NCBI GenBank assembly: GCA_964498125.1
Contig: CAZCGE010000020.1
Span: 1 to 56,220 of the forward strand
Reading direction: 5' to 3'
Source: CAMDBL01 sp964498125
GTDB taxonomy: Bacteria > Pseudomonadota > Alphaproteobacteria > Rhizobiales > Hyphomicrobiaceae
DNA length: 56,220 nt
Shown: positions 1 through 8,219 of the stretch, in pieces
Numbering within the stretch: the first letter of the stretch is position 1
Layout: every line of letters begins with the position of its first letter
Made by a program: the position numbers and the translations under genes
Notes under the pieces: generated by a model
Database searches by the model: none
What the model was told of the DNA's origin: nothing
What the model saw: the letters and a program-made list of their open reading frames with translations, nothing else

Positions 1-109
1 AGGTGCCGCACGCACCGTCACGGCGCTGATGAAGCTCGTCGGTAAGCTCATCAAGACATTTGCACCAGACGAGTGCGCCAACTATTTTCGGCACGCCGGA
101 TACGGGTAG
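1..109 (+). CDS. IS630-family transposase, C-terminal fragment
   Basis: The reading frame is open from base 2 to the TAG at 107-109 and encodes the last 35 residues of a protein whose 5' part lies outside the window. The tail contains LIKTFAPDECANYFRHAGYG, which is the characteristic end of IS630/Tc1-type DDE transposases (FxPDECxNYFxxAGY). The catalytic DDE residues are upstream and cannot be checked, so it is not known whether the element is intact. The insertion sequence ends just downstream, next to an ordinary membrane-protein gene on the opposite strand. Confidence 0.8.
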   Translation, partial: GAARTVTALMKLVGKLIKTFAPDECANYFRHAGYG

Positions 110-117
110 CGACCCAG

Positions 118-137
118 ATCAAGTGGAAAGTGCTCTA
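118..137 (+). mobile_element. Probable right end of the IS630-type element
   Basis: About 10-28 bases after the transposase stop the sequence reads ATCAAGTGGAAAGTGCTCTA. Many alphaproteobacterial IS630 elements end in a GTGCTCTA-like motif (TAGAGCAC on the other strand) and duplicate a TA dinucleotide; TA is at 136-137. The left end is outside the window, so the inverted-repeat partner cannot be seen. The boundary is inferred. Confidence 0.45.
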
Positions 138-209
138 GTCAAGTGGACGCGCCATCAATGATAGTGAAGTCCACGTTGATGACCCCAACCGGTCGAAGCG
201 CGTCGAGTG

Positions 210-560
210 TTAGCGCCCCGCAAGGACGAGCACGCATACCACTGTCAACGCCATCCATCCGAAGTGCCGCCCGCCTGTGGCCCAGGCATTGGCAACTGCG
301 CCAAAGCCAAATGTTGCAACGGCTATCGCGATGATCCAATGCCTCGCGGCATCCGACGCCATGTGGGGAGTGACCGTAAGCAGCACGCCGAGGCCGATCC
401 AGGCGACGGTACTGCATTGCCAAACAAGACGCAGCATCAGCTTGATCCGTGCGGGCTCAATGTGGGCCTTTGCGAAGATTCTTGTCTCGCCCAGGACACC
501 ATGAAGAGTTGCGGCGAGCACGGCAAAACCGCCCGCTGCATGTATTGCCAAATCGCGCAT
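210..560 (-). CDS. Small four-helix membrane protein next to a TetR regulator
   Basis: A 116-residue hydrophobic protein. Hydrophobic stretches near residues 6-24, 45-65, 74-92 and 98-115 suggest four membrane helices. The start ATG at 560 is preceded by GGAGA six bases upstream, which supports it. No catalytic motif is recognised. It is divergently transcribed from the TetR-family gene at 638, and the 77-base gap between them carries two matching palindromes, so this gene is the most likely target of that regulator. Such TetR/small-membrane-protein pairs often concern efflux or stress tolerance, but nothing in the sequence shows a substrate. Confidence 0.75.
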   Translation of the reverse strand: MRDLAIHAAGGFAVLAATLHGVLGETRIFAKAHIEPARIKLMLRLVWQCSTVAWIGLGVLLTVTPHMASDAARHWIIAIAVATFGFGAVANAWATGGRHFGWMALTVVCVLVLAGR

Positions 561-570
561 TGCTCATCTC

Positions 571-586
571 CATACAGTTATGTATG
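571..586. promoter_or_regulatory. Candidate TetR operator 1
   Basis: CATACA-GTTA-TGTATG is a perfect six-base inverted repeat with a four-base spacer. It lies 11 bases upstream of the membrane-protein start and touches its ribosome-binding site. It shares the ATACA-N4-TGTAT core with the site at 618-631. Confidence 0.6.
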
Positions 587-617
587 CTGTTCATAACATA
601 GCGCAGCGGCCTCGTCA

Positions 618-631
618 ATACAGAAGTGTAT
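618..631. promoter_or_regulatory. Candidate TetR operator 2
   Basis: ATACA-GAAG-TGTAT is a perfect five-base inverted repeat with a four-base spacer, ending seven bases before the TetR start codon. The same half-sites and spacing recur at 571-586, so the regulator probably represses both itself and the divergent gene. Confidence 0.6.
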
Positions 632-637
632 GGTTAA

Positions 638-1177
638 ATGAGCGGCAATCGCCTCAACTCCCAGGTTTGGGTAAACGCCGGCTTGAAGGCCCTGGCGAAA
701 TCCGGCTTCACGGCGCTGAAGGCCGACACGTTGTCGAAGACCCTCGGCGTATCGCGAGGCAGCTTCTACTGGCACTTTGCCGACGTCGAAGCATTCCATA
801 CCGCGGTCCTTCAGCGATGGTGCGAGGTCGCTTACGCGGATATCGTGGAGGGGGTCGAAGCCGTGGCCGAGGATCGCTTGCAGGCTTTGCTCAGTCGCGC
901 GTTCGAGGCGAACTCGCAGCTCGAGAGATCGATGCGGGCTTGGGCGACTGCTGAACCGAGAGCCAGAACCGTAGTCGAGGCCGTGGACGCAAGGCGCCTG
1001 CGGTACCTCCAAAACCTGCTTATCGACGCGGGTGTGGAAGGAAACAGGGCGCTGACACGGGCCCGGATCATCCACTGGGCATACCTGGGTCAGGTGTTGT
1101 CACCAGGCAAACTCAGCTCAGCAGCGCTCCGACAGTTCCTGGATGAACTCTCCAGCCTCGCCAATGCCAAGAGTTGA
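638..1177 (+). CDS. TetR/AcrR-family transcriptional regulator
   Basis: 179 residues, a usual TetR length. The N-terminal DNA-binding domain spans residues 8-55: KSGFTALKADTLSKTLGVS is helix 1-2 and the start of the helix-turn-helix, followed by GSFYWHFADVEAF, the family signature. The C-terminal ligand domain is helical and does not reveal the inducer. ATG 638 follows directly on a palindrome that matches a second one near the divergent membrane-protein gene, which points to autorepression and control of the neighbour. Confidence 0.9.
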   Translation: MSGNRLNSQVWVNAGLKALAKSGFTALKADTLSKTLGVSRGSFYWHFADVEAFHTAVLQRWCEVAYADIVEGVEAVAEDRLQALLSRAFEANSQLERSMRAWATAEPRARTVVEAVDARRLRYLQNLLIDAGVEGNRALTRARIIHWAYLGQVLSPGKLSSAALRQFLDELSSLANAKS

Positions 1178-1278
1178 CAGTCGGTATTGGCCCATCGCCG
1201 TGCCCCCATCCCGGTTTCCGGCTATAGTCTGGGCGCCACTCCTGCATTGCGGGCAGGACTTTCGGGGAGGCCTCAATC

Positions 1279-2358
1279 ATGCATGACATCGCCATCATCG
1301 GCGCCGGCAAGATCGGTTCGGTCGTGGGTCGCCTGCTGGCGGCCAACGGCGACTACGACGTGGCCATCGTCGATCGCGCGCAGCAGGCCTTCGACATCAC
1401 CGGAGCCGCGCCCGGCATCAAGCCGCACATCCTGGACATCGAGGACGGCGCCAAGCTGCTGGCGCTGCTCAACGGCAAATCCGCCGTGCTGAGTGCCGCG
1501 CCCTTCCACCTGACCACGCGCGTGGCGGAGGCCGCCAAGGCTGCCGGCGCGCACTATCTCGATCTCACCGAAGATGTGGCCGCCACGCGCCGCATCGTGC
1601 AGCTGGCCGAGGGCGCCGGCACCGCCTTCATGCCGCAATGTGGCCTGGCGCCCGGCTTCATCTCCATTGTCGCCGCCGACCTGGTCAAGAGCTTCGACAA
1701 GCTCGACACGGTGAAGCTCAGGGTCGGCGCGCTGCCGCAGTATCCTTCAAATGCGCTCAACTACAACCTGACCTGGAGCACGGACGGCGTCATCAACGAA
1801 TACTGCGAACCCTGCGAGGCCGTCGTCAATGGCGCCCGCCGCGAAGTTCCCCCGCTCGAGGAGCGCGAGGAATTCTCACTCGACGGCGTCACCTACGAAG
1901 CGTTCAACACGTCGGGCGGATTAGGCACGCTGGCCGACACGCTCGACGGCAAGGTGCGCAGCCTCAACTACAAGACGATCCGCTATCCTGGCCACGCCGC
2001 CATCATGCGCGCGCTGCTCAACGACTTGCGCTTGCGCGACCGGCGCGACGTGCTGAAGGACATCCTGGAGAATGCGCTGCCCACCACCCTGCAGGACGTC
2101 GTGATCGTGCTGGTGACCGTCTCGGGCACGCGCGAGGGCCGCTTCGTGCAGGAGACCTACGCCAACAAGATCTACTCGCGCGCGGTCGAGGGTCGCGTCG
2201 TCTCGGCCATCCAGATCACGACGGCCTCGGCCATCGCCGCCGTGCTCGATCTGGTGATGACGGGCGTGCTGCCGCAATCGGGCTTCATTCGCCAGGAAAG
2301 CGTACCGCTCGATGCCTTCCTCGCCAATCGCTTCGGCAAGGTTTACGCCAAAGCTTGA
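1279..2358 (+). CDS. Saccharopine dehydrogenase-like NAD(P) oxidoreductase
   Basis: 359 residues. The N terminus IAIIGAGKIGSVVGRLL is a Rossmann GxGxxG nucleotide-binding site. CGLAPGFISIVAADL (about residues 120-135) matches the CGxxPG turn of the Lys9/saccharopine dehydrogenase superfamily (saccharopine reductase, lysine 6-dehydrogenase, carboxynorspermidine synthase). The start has a strong ribosome-binding site (GGGGAGG, ten bases upstream). It stands alone: upstream is the TetR gene, and the downstream gene is convergent on the other strand. Which amino-acid adduct it handles cannot be told; lysine or homospermidine-type metabolism is possible. Confidence 0.85.
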   Translation: MHDIAIIGAGKIGSVVGRLLAANGDYDVAIVDRAQQAFDITGAAPGIKPHILDIEDGAKLLALLNGKSAVLSAAPFHLTTRVAEAAKAAGAHYLDLTEDVAATRRIVQLAEGAGTAFMPQCGLAPGFISIVAADLVKSFDKLDTVKLRVGALPQYPSNALNYNLTWSTDGVINEYCEPCEAVVNGARREVPPLEEREEFSLDGVTYEAFNTSGGLGTLADTLDGKVRSLNYKTIRYPGHAAIMRALLNDLRLRDRRDVLKDILENALPTTLQDVVIVLVTVSGTREGRFVQETYANKIYSRAVEGRVVSAIQITTASAIAAVLDLVMTGVLPQSGFIRQESVPLDAFLANRFGKVYAKA

Positions 2359-2372
2359 TCGCCAAAAACGCC

Positions 2373-3287
2373 TCAGTGCGCGCCGCGGCGGAACAGGCGG
2401 GAGGCGATCAAGCCGGAGGCCGCCGCCAGCAAGACCGTCGCCAGGCCATACCACACGGCATGGCGCTGGGAGAAACTGTGCAGCAGCCGCTCAACGCCTT
2501 CCCGCTCGAGATTGACGCGGGCAATGAAGCGGCTGAGCATCTGGCCTTCGCGAAACAGATAGACGCGGGCCACCAGCGGCCCCACCGGCACGTTCGCCGG
2601 CAAGTCGATCGAGGCCCTGAACAGGCTGCGGCCGATAAAGGCGGCGCCATAGTCTTCCTGCACGAACAGCCCATCCTTGACCTTGAGGCGGATCACCGAT
2701 TCGCGAAACGCCTTGAGGTCCGCCGCCGCCATCGGATGACTGGTTTCGGCGGGCGTCAGTTGGATGTGCTCGAAGCCAACCTGGTTCTCGCGCAACGTCG
2801 CCTCATCGGCCAATTCCTCCACAGGCCGCGTCGACGCGATGGCGTAGTAGCTCGGCACGTTCTCGTAGACGACGTACGTGGTATTGATCCAGATGCCCGC
2901 CACCTTGCTCTTGCGTCTGGCGACAAGACGATTCGGCACGCCCTCGAGCACCACCACCACGTCGTAGAGGCCAGCCTCGGCACTGGTCTGGCGGCTGTTG
3001 TCGACGGCGCCGAACGCGACGATCTCCGTGCCGGTGAAGCTCGATGTGATGGCGACGCTGCGGGTCGACACGTCAGCCTGGATGCTCTCGGGCGGCATCA
3101 CCTCGGGCAAAGCCGGCAGCGGCGGTGGAAACGTCTTCTGCAAGAATTGCGGTGTCGGGATGATAGGGAACGGTGCCGGGCGATCCCGGCGCTGCGCCTG
3201 GACCGGGTCGGCTGCCAGGCCATAGGCCAGTGCCGCCGCCATTCCGACGATCGTCAAAGCCCGACGCCGATCCGCTCGCCCTTGCAT
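2373..3287 (-). CDS. TIGR02186-family membrane-anchored protein
   Basis: 304 residues. A signal peptide or signal anchor (about residues 10-31, ending PVQAQ) precedes an exported beta-rich domain. A C-terminal membrane helix (VWYGLATVLLAAASGLIASRL-like, near 278-298) is followed by a short basic tail RRGAH. This layout matches the alphaproteobacterial family TIGR02186, which is typically encoded beside a TauE/SafE permease, as here: the permease stop is six bases upstream of this start. The two are probably co-transcribed. A role as periplasmic partner of the permease is inferred from this constant pairing. Confidence 0.8.
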   Translation of the reverse strand: MQGRADRRRALTIVGMAAALAYGLAADPVQAQRRDRPAPFPIIPTPQFLQKTFPPPLPALPEVMPPESIQADVSTRSVAITSSFTGTEIVAFGAVDNSRQTSAEAGLYDVVVVLEGVPNRLVARRKSKVAGIWINTTYVVYENVPSYYAIASTRPVEELADEATLRENQVGFEHIQLTPAETSHPMAAADLKAFRESVIRLKVKDGLFVQEDYGAAFIGRSLFRASIDLPANVPVGPLVARVYLFREGQMLSRFIARVNLEREGVERLLHSFSQRHAVWYGLATVLLAAASGLIASRLFRRGAH

Positions 3288-3293
3288 CCCGGC

Positions 3294-4217
3294 TTACCCT
3301 CCCAACGGCGTTGAGAGCGTGAACAGATCGCCCGGGCGGATCACCAGCGTCCAGGCCATGCGCAGACACACCAGCAGCACCAGCCCGGCCAGCAGGAAGC
3401 GGAGCTGCTCACCCTTCAAGCGCTCGCCGACGATGGCGCCGAACTGGGCGCCGATCACGCCACCAATCATCAGGATCAAGGCCAGCGTCACGTCCACGGT
3501 GTGATTCAGCGTGGCGTGCAGCAACGTTGTCACGGCTGTCACGAACACGATCTGGAACAGCGAGGTTCCCACCACCACGTTGGTCGGCACACGCAAGAGA
3601 TAGATCATGGCCGGCACCATGATGAAGCCGCCGCCAACACCCATGATTGCGGCGAGAAAGCCGACGAAGGCGCCAATCAGCAGCGGCGGAATGGCGCTGA
3701 TATATAGCTTGGAGCGGTGAAAGCGCATCTTGAATGGCAGTCCATGGATCCAGCTGTGCTGGCCTGGCCGCCGCGCCGAGACGGGATTGCCGCCGCGCGT
3801 GCGCCGGATGGTGTTGATGCTCTCGATCAGCATCAGCGTACCGATGGACCCCAGGAAGGTGACGTAGGCGAGCGTCACGAAAAAATCGAACTGACCGGCC
3901 TGGCGCAAGATCTTGACCATCTGCACACCAATCATCGAGCCAAACACACCGCCGACCAGCAGCACGGTGCCGAGCTTGAAGTCGATGTTGTTGCGCCGCC
4001 ATTGGGCCATCGCGCCTGAGACCGATGATGCAACAATGTGCGCGCTCTCAGTGCCAACCGCCACGGCCGATGGCACGCCCGAGAAGATCAGCAGGGGCGT
4101 CATCAGGAAGCCGCCGCCGACGCCGAACAGGCCCGACAGGAAACCAACCGACCCACCCATGAAAAGGAAGAGGTAGACGTTGGCGGACATCTCGGCAATC
4201 GGCAAATAGAGCGTCAT
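3294..4217 (-). CDS. TauE/SafE-family sulfite/organosulfur exporter
   Basis: 307 residues from the chosen start. About eight hydrophobic helices are arranged as two repeats; GFLSGLFGVGGGFLMTPLL and GFLAAIMGVGGGFIMVP are the duplicated family motif. The family moves sulfite, sulfoacetate or related anions across the inner membrane. The frame stays open upstream to 4355, but ATG 4217 has AAGAGG seven bases upstream and begins where similarity would be expected, so the longer start is rejected. It forms a two-gene unit with the TIGR02186 protein. Confidence 0.88.
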   Translation of the reverse strand: MTLYLPIAEMSANVYLFLFMGGSVGFLSGLFGVGGGFLMTPLLIFSGVPSAVAVGTESAHIVASSVSGAMAQWRRNNIDFKLGTVLLVGGVFGSMIGVQMVKILRQAGQFDFFVTLAYVTFLGSIGTLMLIESINTIRRTRGGNPVSARRPGQHSWIHGLPFKMRFHRSKLYISAIPPLLIGAFVGFLAAIMGVGGGFIMVPAMIYLLRVPTNVVVGTSLFQIVFVTAVTTLLHATLNHTVDVTLALILMIGGVIGAQFGAIVGERLKGEQLRFLLAGLVLLVCLRMAWTLVIRPGDLFTLSTPLGG

Positions 4218-4469
4218 GATGCCTCTTGCGGTCCTCGCCGGAACACCACTGTCCCGGGTGACATGAGGGTGCAGCCTTGCTGAATTGCATGTGGACGGCG
4301 GCGGGTCAGTACGCACTCTCCGCGAAGCTCGCCGCCGATTGATGCCAAGGCGCAAGAAGACCTGATCCCCGTGCTCGGGTCAATGCAGAGTTTGTAGCCC
4401 CGACGACTTGCCTGACCACCTGTACCGAAGTGACTTGCGTCCCAGGCACGGCGCAGGGCATCAAACGGC

Positions 4470-5363
4470 ATGTCGCGATCCTCCGCCATGCTCTTGCTGG
4501 TCACCGCCATGACGTTCACCGGCACAAACGTGCCGCTGGGCAAGGCCGTCGTCGCCGACATCCCCGTCTATGCCCTGATACTGTTGCGCTTTGTCATCGC
4601 CACGGCAGTGCTGGCCGTACTGGCCCGCGGCGAGCCGGGCCCCAAGCTGCGGGACATGACGTGGGGGCATGCCGGCGATATGGCGCTGCTGTCGCTGCTC
4701 GGCTCGGTCGGCTACATGGCGCTGTCGTTGGAGGGGGTGAAACGCACCTCCGGCATCGATGCCGGCATCATTCTGGCGTGCCTGCCAGCCGTGGCGGCTT
4801 TGATCGGCATGCTGCTGCGGCGGGAGAGGCCGGGCCGCGTGCAGGTTCTGGCCCTGGCATTGACGGTCGGCGGGCTCGCCATCGTCAATACCGCGGTGGT
4901 CGCGAGCGGGGAGGCGAGCTCGGCGCTCGGCAATATCCTGGTCGGCGCGGCGGTGCTGTGTGAGGCAACCTTCGTCCTGATCTCCAGCCGCATCAGCGCC
5001 ATCTACCGGCCCATTCGCTTGTCGCTGGGGGTGTCCGCGGCCGGCTTGCTGCTCAGCCTTCCCGTGGGGCTGCCCGAGGTCATGGCGCTGTCGCCGGCCC
5101 GACATAGTCCGCTGATCTGGCTGGCCGCCGTCTGGTATGCCCTGTCGGCCAGCGTCTTTTGCACGATCCTATGGTATCGCGGCGCGCCGCACGTCGAGAC
5201 GTGGTTGGCCGGGCTTGCCACCGCCGCCCTACCCATCTCGGCGCTCGCCGTCTCGGCCATCGCCTTTGGCGAAGCCATTGATCCCGCCCGCCTCTCCGGC
5301 GCCTGTCTGGTCATCGCCGGCATCGTGCTGGGGGCGCTGGCGCCCGTCCGCCGGGCGATCTGA
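4470..5363 (+). CDS. EamA/DMT-family transporter
   Basis: 297 residues with about ten hydrophobic helices in two EamA repeats. The first repeat starts with FTGTNVPLGKAVVADIPVY and the second ends in the typical GEAIDPARLSGACLVIAGI stretch. The superfamily exports metabolites or amino acids; the substrate cannot be inferred. It is divergent from the TauE gene across a 252-base gap in which no other gene is seen. Confidence 0.87.
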   Translation: MSRSSAMLLLVTAMTFTGTNVPLGKAVVADIPVYALILLRFVIATAVLAVLARGEPGPKLRDMTWGHAGDMALLSLLGSVGYMALSLEGVKRTSGIDAGIILACLPAVAALIGMLLRRERPGRVQVLALALTVGGLAIVNTAVVASGEASSALGNILVGAAVLCEATFVLISSRISAIYRPIRLSLGVSAAGLLLSLPVGLPEVMALSPARHSPLIWLAAVWYALSASVFCTILWYRGAPHVETWLAGLATAALPISALAVSAIAFGEAIDPARLSGACLVIAGIVLGALAPVRRAI

Positions 5364-5424
5364 GTCGACCGCCATCGCCTGTCTGACCCCTGACACTGCC
5401 TTGCTTCGCGCCTGATTCCCGAAC

Positions 5425-6432
5425 ATGGTCGGTGGCATGCAACGCGAGCTGACCCTGGCCGAGACGGTGGACGGCGTGCGGCGCGGCGACCGGGCCGTGC
5501 TGGCGCGCGCCATCACGCTGATCGAGAGCAGCAAGCTCGAGCACGCGGCGTTGGCGCAGGACGTGCTGCAGGCCCTGTTGCCGTACTCCGGCCAGGCGAT
5601 CCGCCTCGGCATCACGGGCGTGCCCGGTGTCGGCAAGTCGACCACCATCGACCAGCTCGGCATCAATCTGCTCGCCCAGGGTCACAAGGTTGCCGTGCTC
5701 GCCATCGATCCGACCTCGCGGCGCACCGGCGGCTCGATCCTCGGCGACAAGACACGCATGGGCCGGCTCGCCGTTTCCGACCAGGCTTTCATCCGCCCCT
5801 CGCCGACGGCCGGCACGCTGGGCGGTGTCACGCGCAAGACGCGCGAGACCATGGTGCTGCTCGAGGCCGCCGGCTTCGATGTGGTGATCGTCGAGACTGT
5901 CGGCGTCGGCCAGTCGGAGACCGCGGTCGCCGACATGGTCGACTTCTTTCTCGTCCTGCTGCTGGCCGGTGGCGGCGACGAACTGCAAGGCATCAAGAAG
6001 GGCGTCATCGAGATCGCCGACATGATCGCCATCAACAAGGCCGACGGCGACAACGTCGAGCGGGCAGAGCGGGCGGCCGGCGATTATCAGGGCGCGCTGC
6101 ACATCCTGACGCCGCATTCGGCCACCTGGTCGCCGCCGGTAGTGACCATTTCGGGCCGCGACAATCTGGGTCTCGACGCGCTATGGGCCAACGTGCTGGC
6201 CCACCGCCAGGCCATGACGGCCAGCGGCGAACTGGCGGAGCGCCGCCAGGCCCAGGCCGTCGCCTGGCTGCGCGACATGCTCGCCGACCGCATGATGGCG
6301 ACGCTCAGATCCGATCCGGCGGTTGCCGCGGCCACGCCCGGCCTGGAGGCGGAGGTGCGCGCGGGGCGGCTGCTGCCGACAAAAGCCGCCGACCAGCTGC
6401 TGGCGATGTTGGGTCAGGTACAGCGGCCATGA
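5425..6432 (+). CDS. meaB: MeaB/ArgK G-protein chaperone of methylmalonyl-CoA mutase
   Basis: 335 residues. G1 P-loop GVPGVGKST lies near residue 68, the Mg/base region is AIDPTSRRTGGSILGDKTRM (residues 93-112), switch ETVGVGQSE is near 157, and NKAD is near 202. These define MeaB (ArgK), which guards adenosylcobalamin-dependent mutases such as methylmalonyl-CoA mutase against inactivation and helps load the cofactor. No mutase gene is in the window, so the partner must be encoded elsewhere. A second in-frame ATG four codons downstream could be the true start. Confidence 0.93.
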   Translation: MVGGMQRELTLAETVDGVRRGDRAVLARAITLIESSKLEHAALAQDVLQALLPYSGQAIRLGITGVPGVGKSTTIDQLGINLLAQGHKVAVLAIDPTSRRTGGSILGDKTRMGRLAVSDQAFIRPSPTAGTLGGVTRKTRETMVLLEAAGFDVVIVETVGVGQSETAVADMVDFFLVLLLAGGGDELQGIKKGVIEIADMIAINKADGDNVERAERAAGDYQGALHILTPHSATWSPPVVTISGRDNLGLDALWANVLAHRQAMTASGELAERRQAQAVAWLRDMLADRMMATLRSDPAVAAATPGLEAEVRAGRLLPTKAADQLLAMLGQVQRP

Positions 6433-6517
6433 CTTCGTGCCCCATGACGCCGTGCGCTTGCCGCCGTCCCCTCTCCAGGGCAATGTCGCGGCGCGCAATC
6501 AACTGGGGACCGGGGCA

Positions 6518-6922
6518 ATGTCGCAAATCCTGACTTGGCGACCGATGGACGCCAATTTCATTCTCCTGATCGTCCGTGTTGCCTTCGGCGCCGCATGCGT
6601 TGCGCACGGCTGGGGCAAGGTCACGGGCATCGACGGATTTGCCGGCAAATGGCAGTTGTCGCTGCCGGTCGCCTGGACCGTCGCCATCACCCAAACGCTC
6701 GGCGGCGCTCTGGTCGTCGTCGGCCTCGCCCACGGCTGGGCCAACCTGGCGCTGGCCATCTGCGGCGCCGGCATCACCTGGAAGCTGATCTTCGACGCCA
6801 AGGAGCCATTCATGAAACCCGGCCAGCACAGTTGGGACATGGGGCTGATGTACACGCTGCTGCCGCTGGCGCTGCTGGCGACCGGGCCGGGTCGCCATGC
6901 GATCGATGCCGCGATGAGGTGA
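6518..6922 (+). CDS. DoxX-family inner-membrane protein
   Basis: 134 residues, four hydrophobic segments: residues 12-32, 47-67, 70-87 and 108-125. GAACVAHGWGKVTGIDGFAG matches the N-terminal DoxX signature (xxHGxxK). DoxX proteins are small quinone-linked or oxidoreductase-associated membrane proteins. ATG 6518 is preceded by a G-rich stretch (CTGGGGACCGGGGCA); ATG 6545 is an alternative. It lies 85 bases after meaB and 40 before a MetE-like gene, all on the same strand. Confidence 0.8.
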   Translation: MSQILTWRPMDANFILLIVRVAFGAACVAHGWGKVTGIDGFAGKWQLSLPVAWTVAITQTLGGALVVVGLAHGWANLALAICGAGITWKLIFDAKEPFMKPGQHSWDMGLMYTLLPLALLATGPGRHAIDAAMR

Positions 6923-6962
6923 GTGTCGAAACCAGCAGCAGCAAAGAGCAGCGGACACCACC

Positions 6963-8114
6963 ATGCCGTCACCCTCCCACATCCTCACCACCCATGTCGG
7001 CAGCCTGCCGCGCCCCGAACTGGTGAGCACTGTCATCCGCGCCCGCGAGGAAGGCACGCCCGGCATCGACGACCTGTTCGAGGCCGCGGTCGCCGATGCC
7101 GTCGACGAGATCGTGGCCCAGCAGGTGGCGCTCGGCCTCGACATCGTCTCCGACGGCGAGTTCTCCAAGATCAGCTACGCCAGTTACATCAAGGATCGGC
7201 TGAGCGGATTCGAAGGCGACAGCCCGCGTATCGTCGGCGCCGATCTGGAGGACTATCCCGAGTATGCCGGCAAGCTCGGCGCCCGCCGCTCGGCGGCCAT
7301 CACGTTCGCGCGGCCCGCCTGCACGGGTCCGGTCGCCGTCAAGAACCGCCAGCCGCTCGCCGACGACATCCGCCGCATGCGGGCGGCGGTCATGGCCCAC
7401 AAGCCGACCGGCGCCTTCATGACGGCCGCCTCGCCGGGCGTTATCGCCATTTTCCAGCCGAACAAGTACTACCCCTCGCATTCCGCCTATCTGGAAGCGC
7501 TGGCCCTGGCGATGCAGGAGGAATACCAGGCAATCATCGCCAGCGGCTTCGACCTGCAGATCGATTGCCCCGATCTGGGCATGGGTCGGCATACGATTTT
7601 CAAGCAGCAAAGCGATTCGGCTTTTCTGCAGCATGCGGAGGAGCAGGTCGAGGTGCTGAACGCGGCGCTGGCCGGTCTGCCGCCGGATCGGCTCAGGATG
7701 CACGTTTGCTGGGGCAATTACGAGGGGCCGCACCACCGCGACATCCCGCTCGACAAGATCATCCGCATCGTACTGAAGGCCAAGCCCAGCCAATTGCTGA
7801 TCGAGAGCGCCAATCCGCGGCATGCGCACGAATGGCGGGCCTTCACCGAGGTCAAAATCCCCGATGACAAGATCCTGATCCCCGGCTGCATCGACTCGAC
7901 CAGCAATTACATCGAGCATCCCGAGCTGGTCGCCGACCGCATCGAGACGTTCGCGAACATCGTCGGCCGAGAGCGCGTGATGGCCGGCACCGATTGCGGC
8001 TTTTCGACCTTCGCCGGCGACGGGCTGGTTGATCCCAAGGTCTGCTTCGCCAAGCTCGGCGCACTGGTGGAGGGCGCAAGGATCGCGACGGGACGGTTGT
8101 GGAAGAAGGCGTGA
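6963..8114 (+). CDS. Cobalamin-independent methionine synthase II family protein (MetE C-terminal-like)
   Basis: 383 residues, the size of stand-alone proteins that match only the catalytic C-terminal half of MetE. Residues 7-17 TTHVGSLPRPE are the family start. Zinc-site residues are visible: HVCWGNYEG (His and Cys), LLIESANPRHAHEW (Glu) and GTDCGFST (Cys). Such proteins transfer methyl or other alkyl groups through a thiolate bound to zinc; members include MetE-like enzymes and epoxyalkane:CoM transferases. With the N-terminal half missing, the methyl donor is uncertain and a methionine-synthase role should not be assumed. Confidence 0.85.
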   Translation: MPSPSHILTTHVGSLPRPELVSTVIRAREEGTPGIDDLFEAAVADAVDEIVAQQVALGLDIVSDGEFSKISYASYIKDRLSGFEGDSPRIVGADLEDYPEYAGKLGARRSAAITFARPACTGPVAVKNRQPLADDIRRMRAAVMAHKPTGAFMTAASPGVIAIFQPNKYYPSHSAYLEALALAMQEEYQAIIASGFDLQIDCPDLGMGRHTIFKQQSDSAFLQHAEEQVEVLNAALAGLPPDRLRMHVCWGNYEGPHHRDIPLDKIIRIVLKAKPSQLLIESANPRHAHEWRAFTEVKIPDDKILIPGCIDSTSNYIEHPELVADRIETFANIVGRERVMAGTDCGFSTFAGDGLVDPKVCFAKLGALVEGARIATGRLWKKA

Positions 8115-8187
8115 GTGGTCAGATGGTCAGTGGTCAGGTGGCTATGCACAGCCCTGACCATCTGACCATCTGACCATCTGACCACTC
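8113..8187. repeat. Large hairpin built of octamer repeats
   Basis: GAGTGGTCAGATGGTCAG at 8113-8130 is exactly complementary to 8170-8187. Inside it TGGTCAGG (8131-8138) pairs with CCTGACCA (8153-8160). The right arm consists of four tandem octamers CTGACCAT/C (8154-8185), one of which is unpaired. The left arm begins within the stop codon of the MetE-like gene. No T-tract follows, so it is not a standard terminator; it may slow polymerase or stabilise the 3' end. Confidence 0.85.
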
Positions 8188-8219
8188 ACCACTCACCCAC
8201 TGCACTACACGAGGCACCG

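Noticed and set aside
1638..3314. Long plus-strand open frame of 558 codons
   Set aside because: It overlaps two well-supported genes in other frames, is extremely rich in Arg, Pro and His, and has no domain. It is a high-GC shadow frame.
8154..8185. CRISPR-like repeat array
   Set aside because: Units are only eight bases, directly adjacent, with no spacers and no cas genes.
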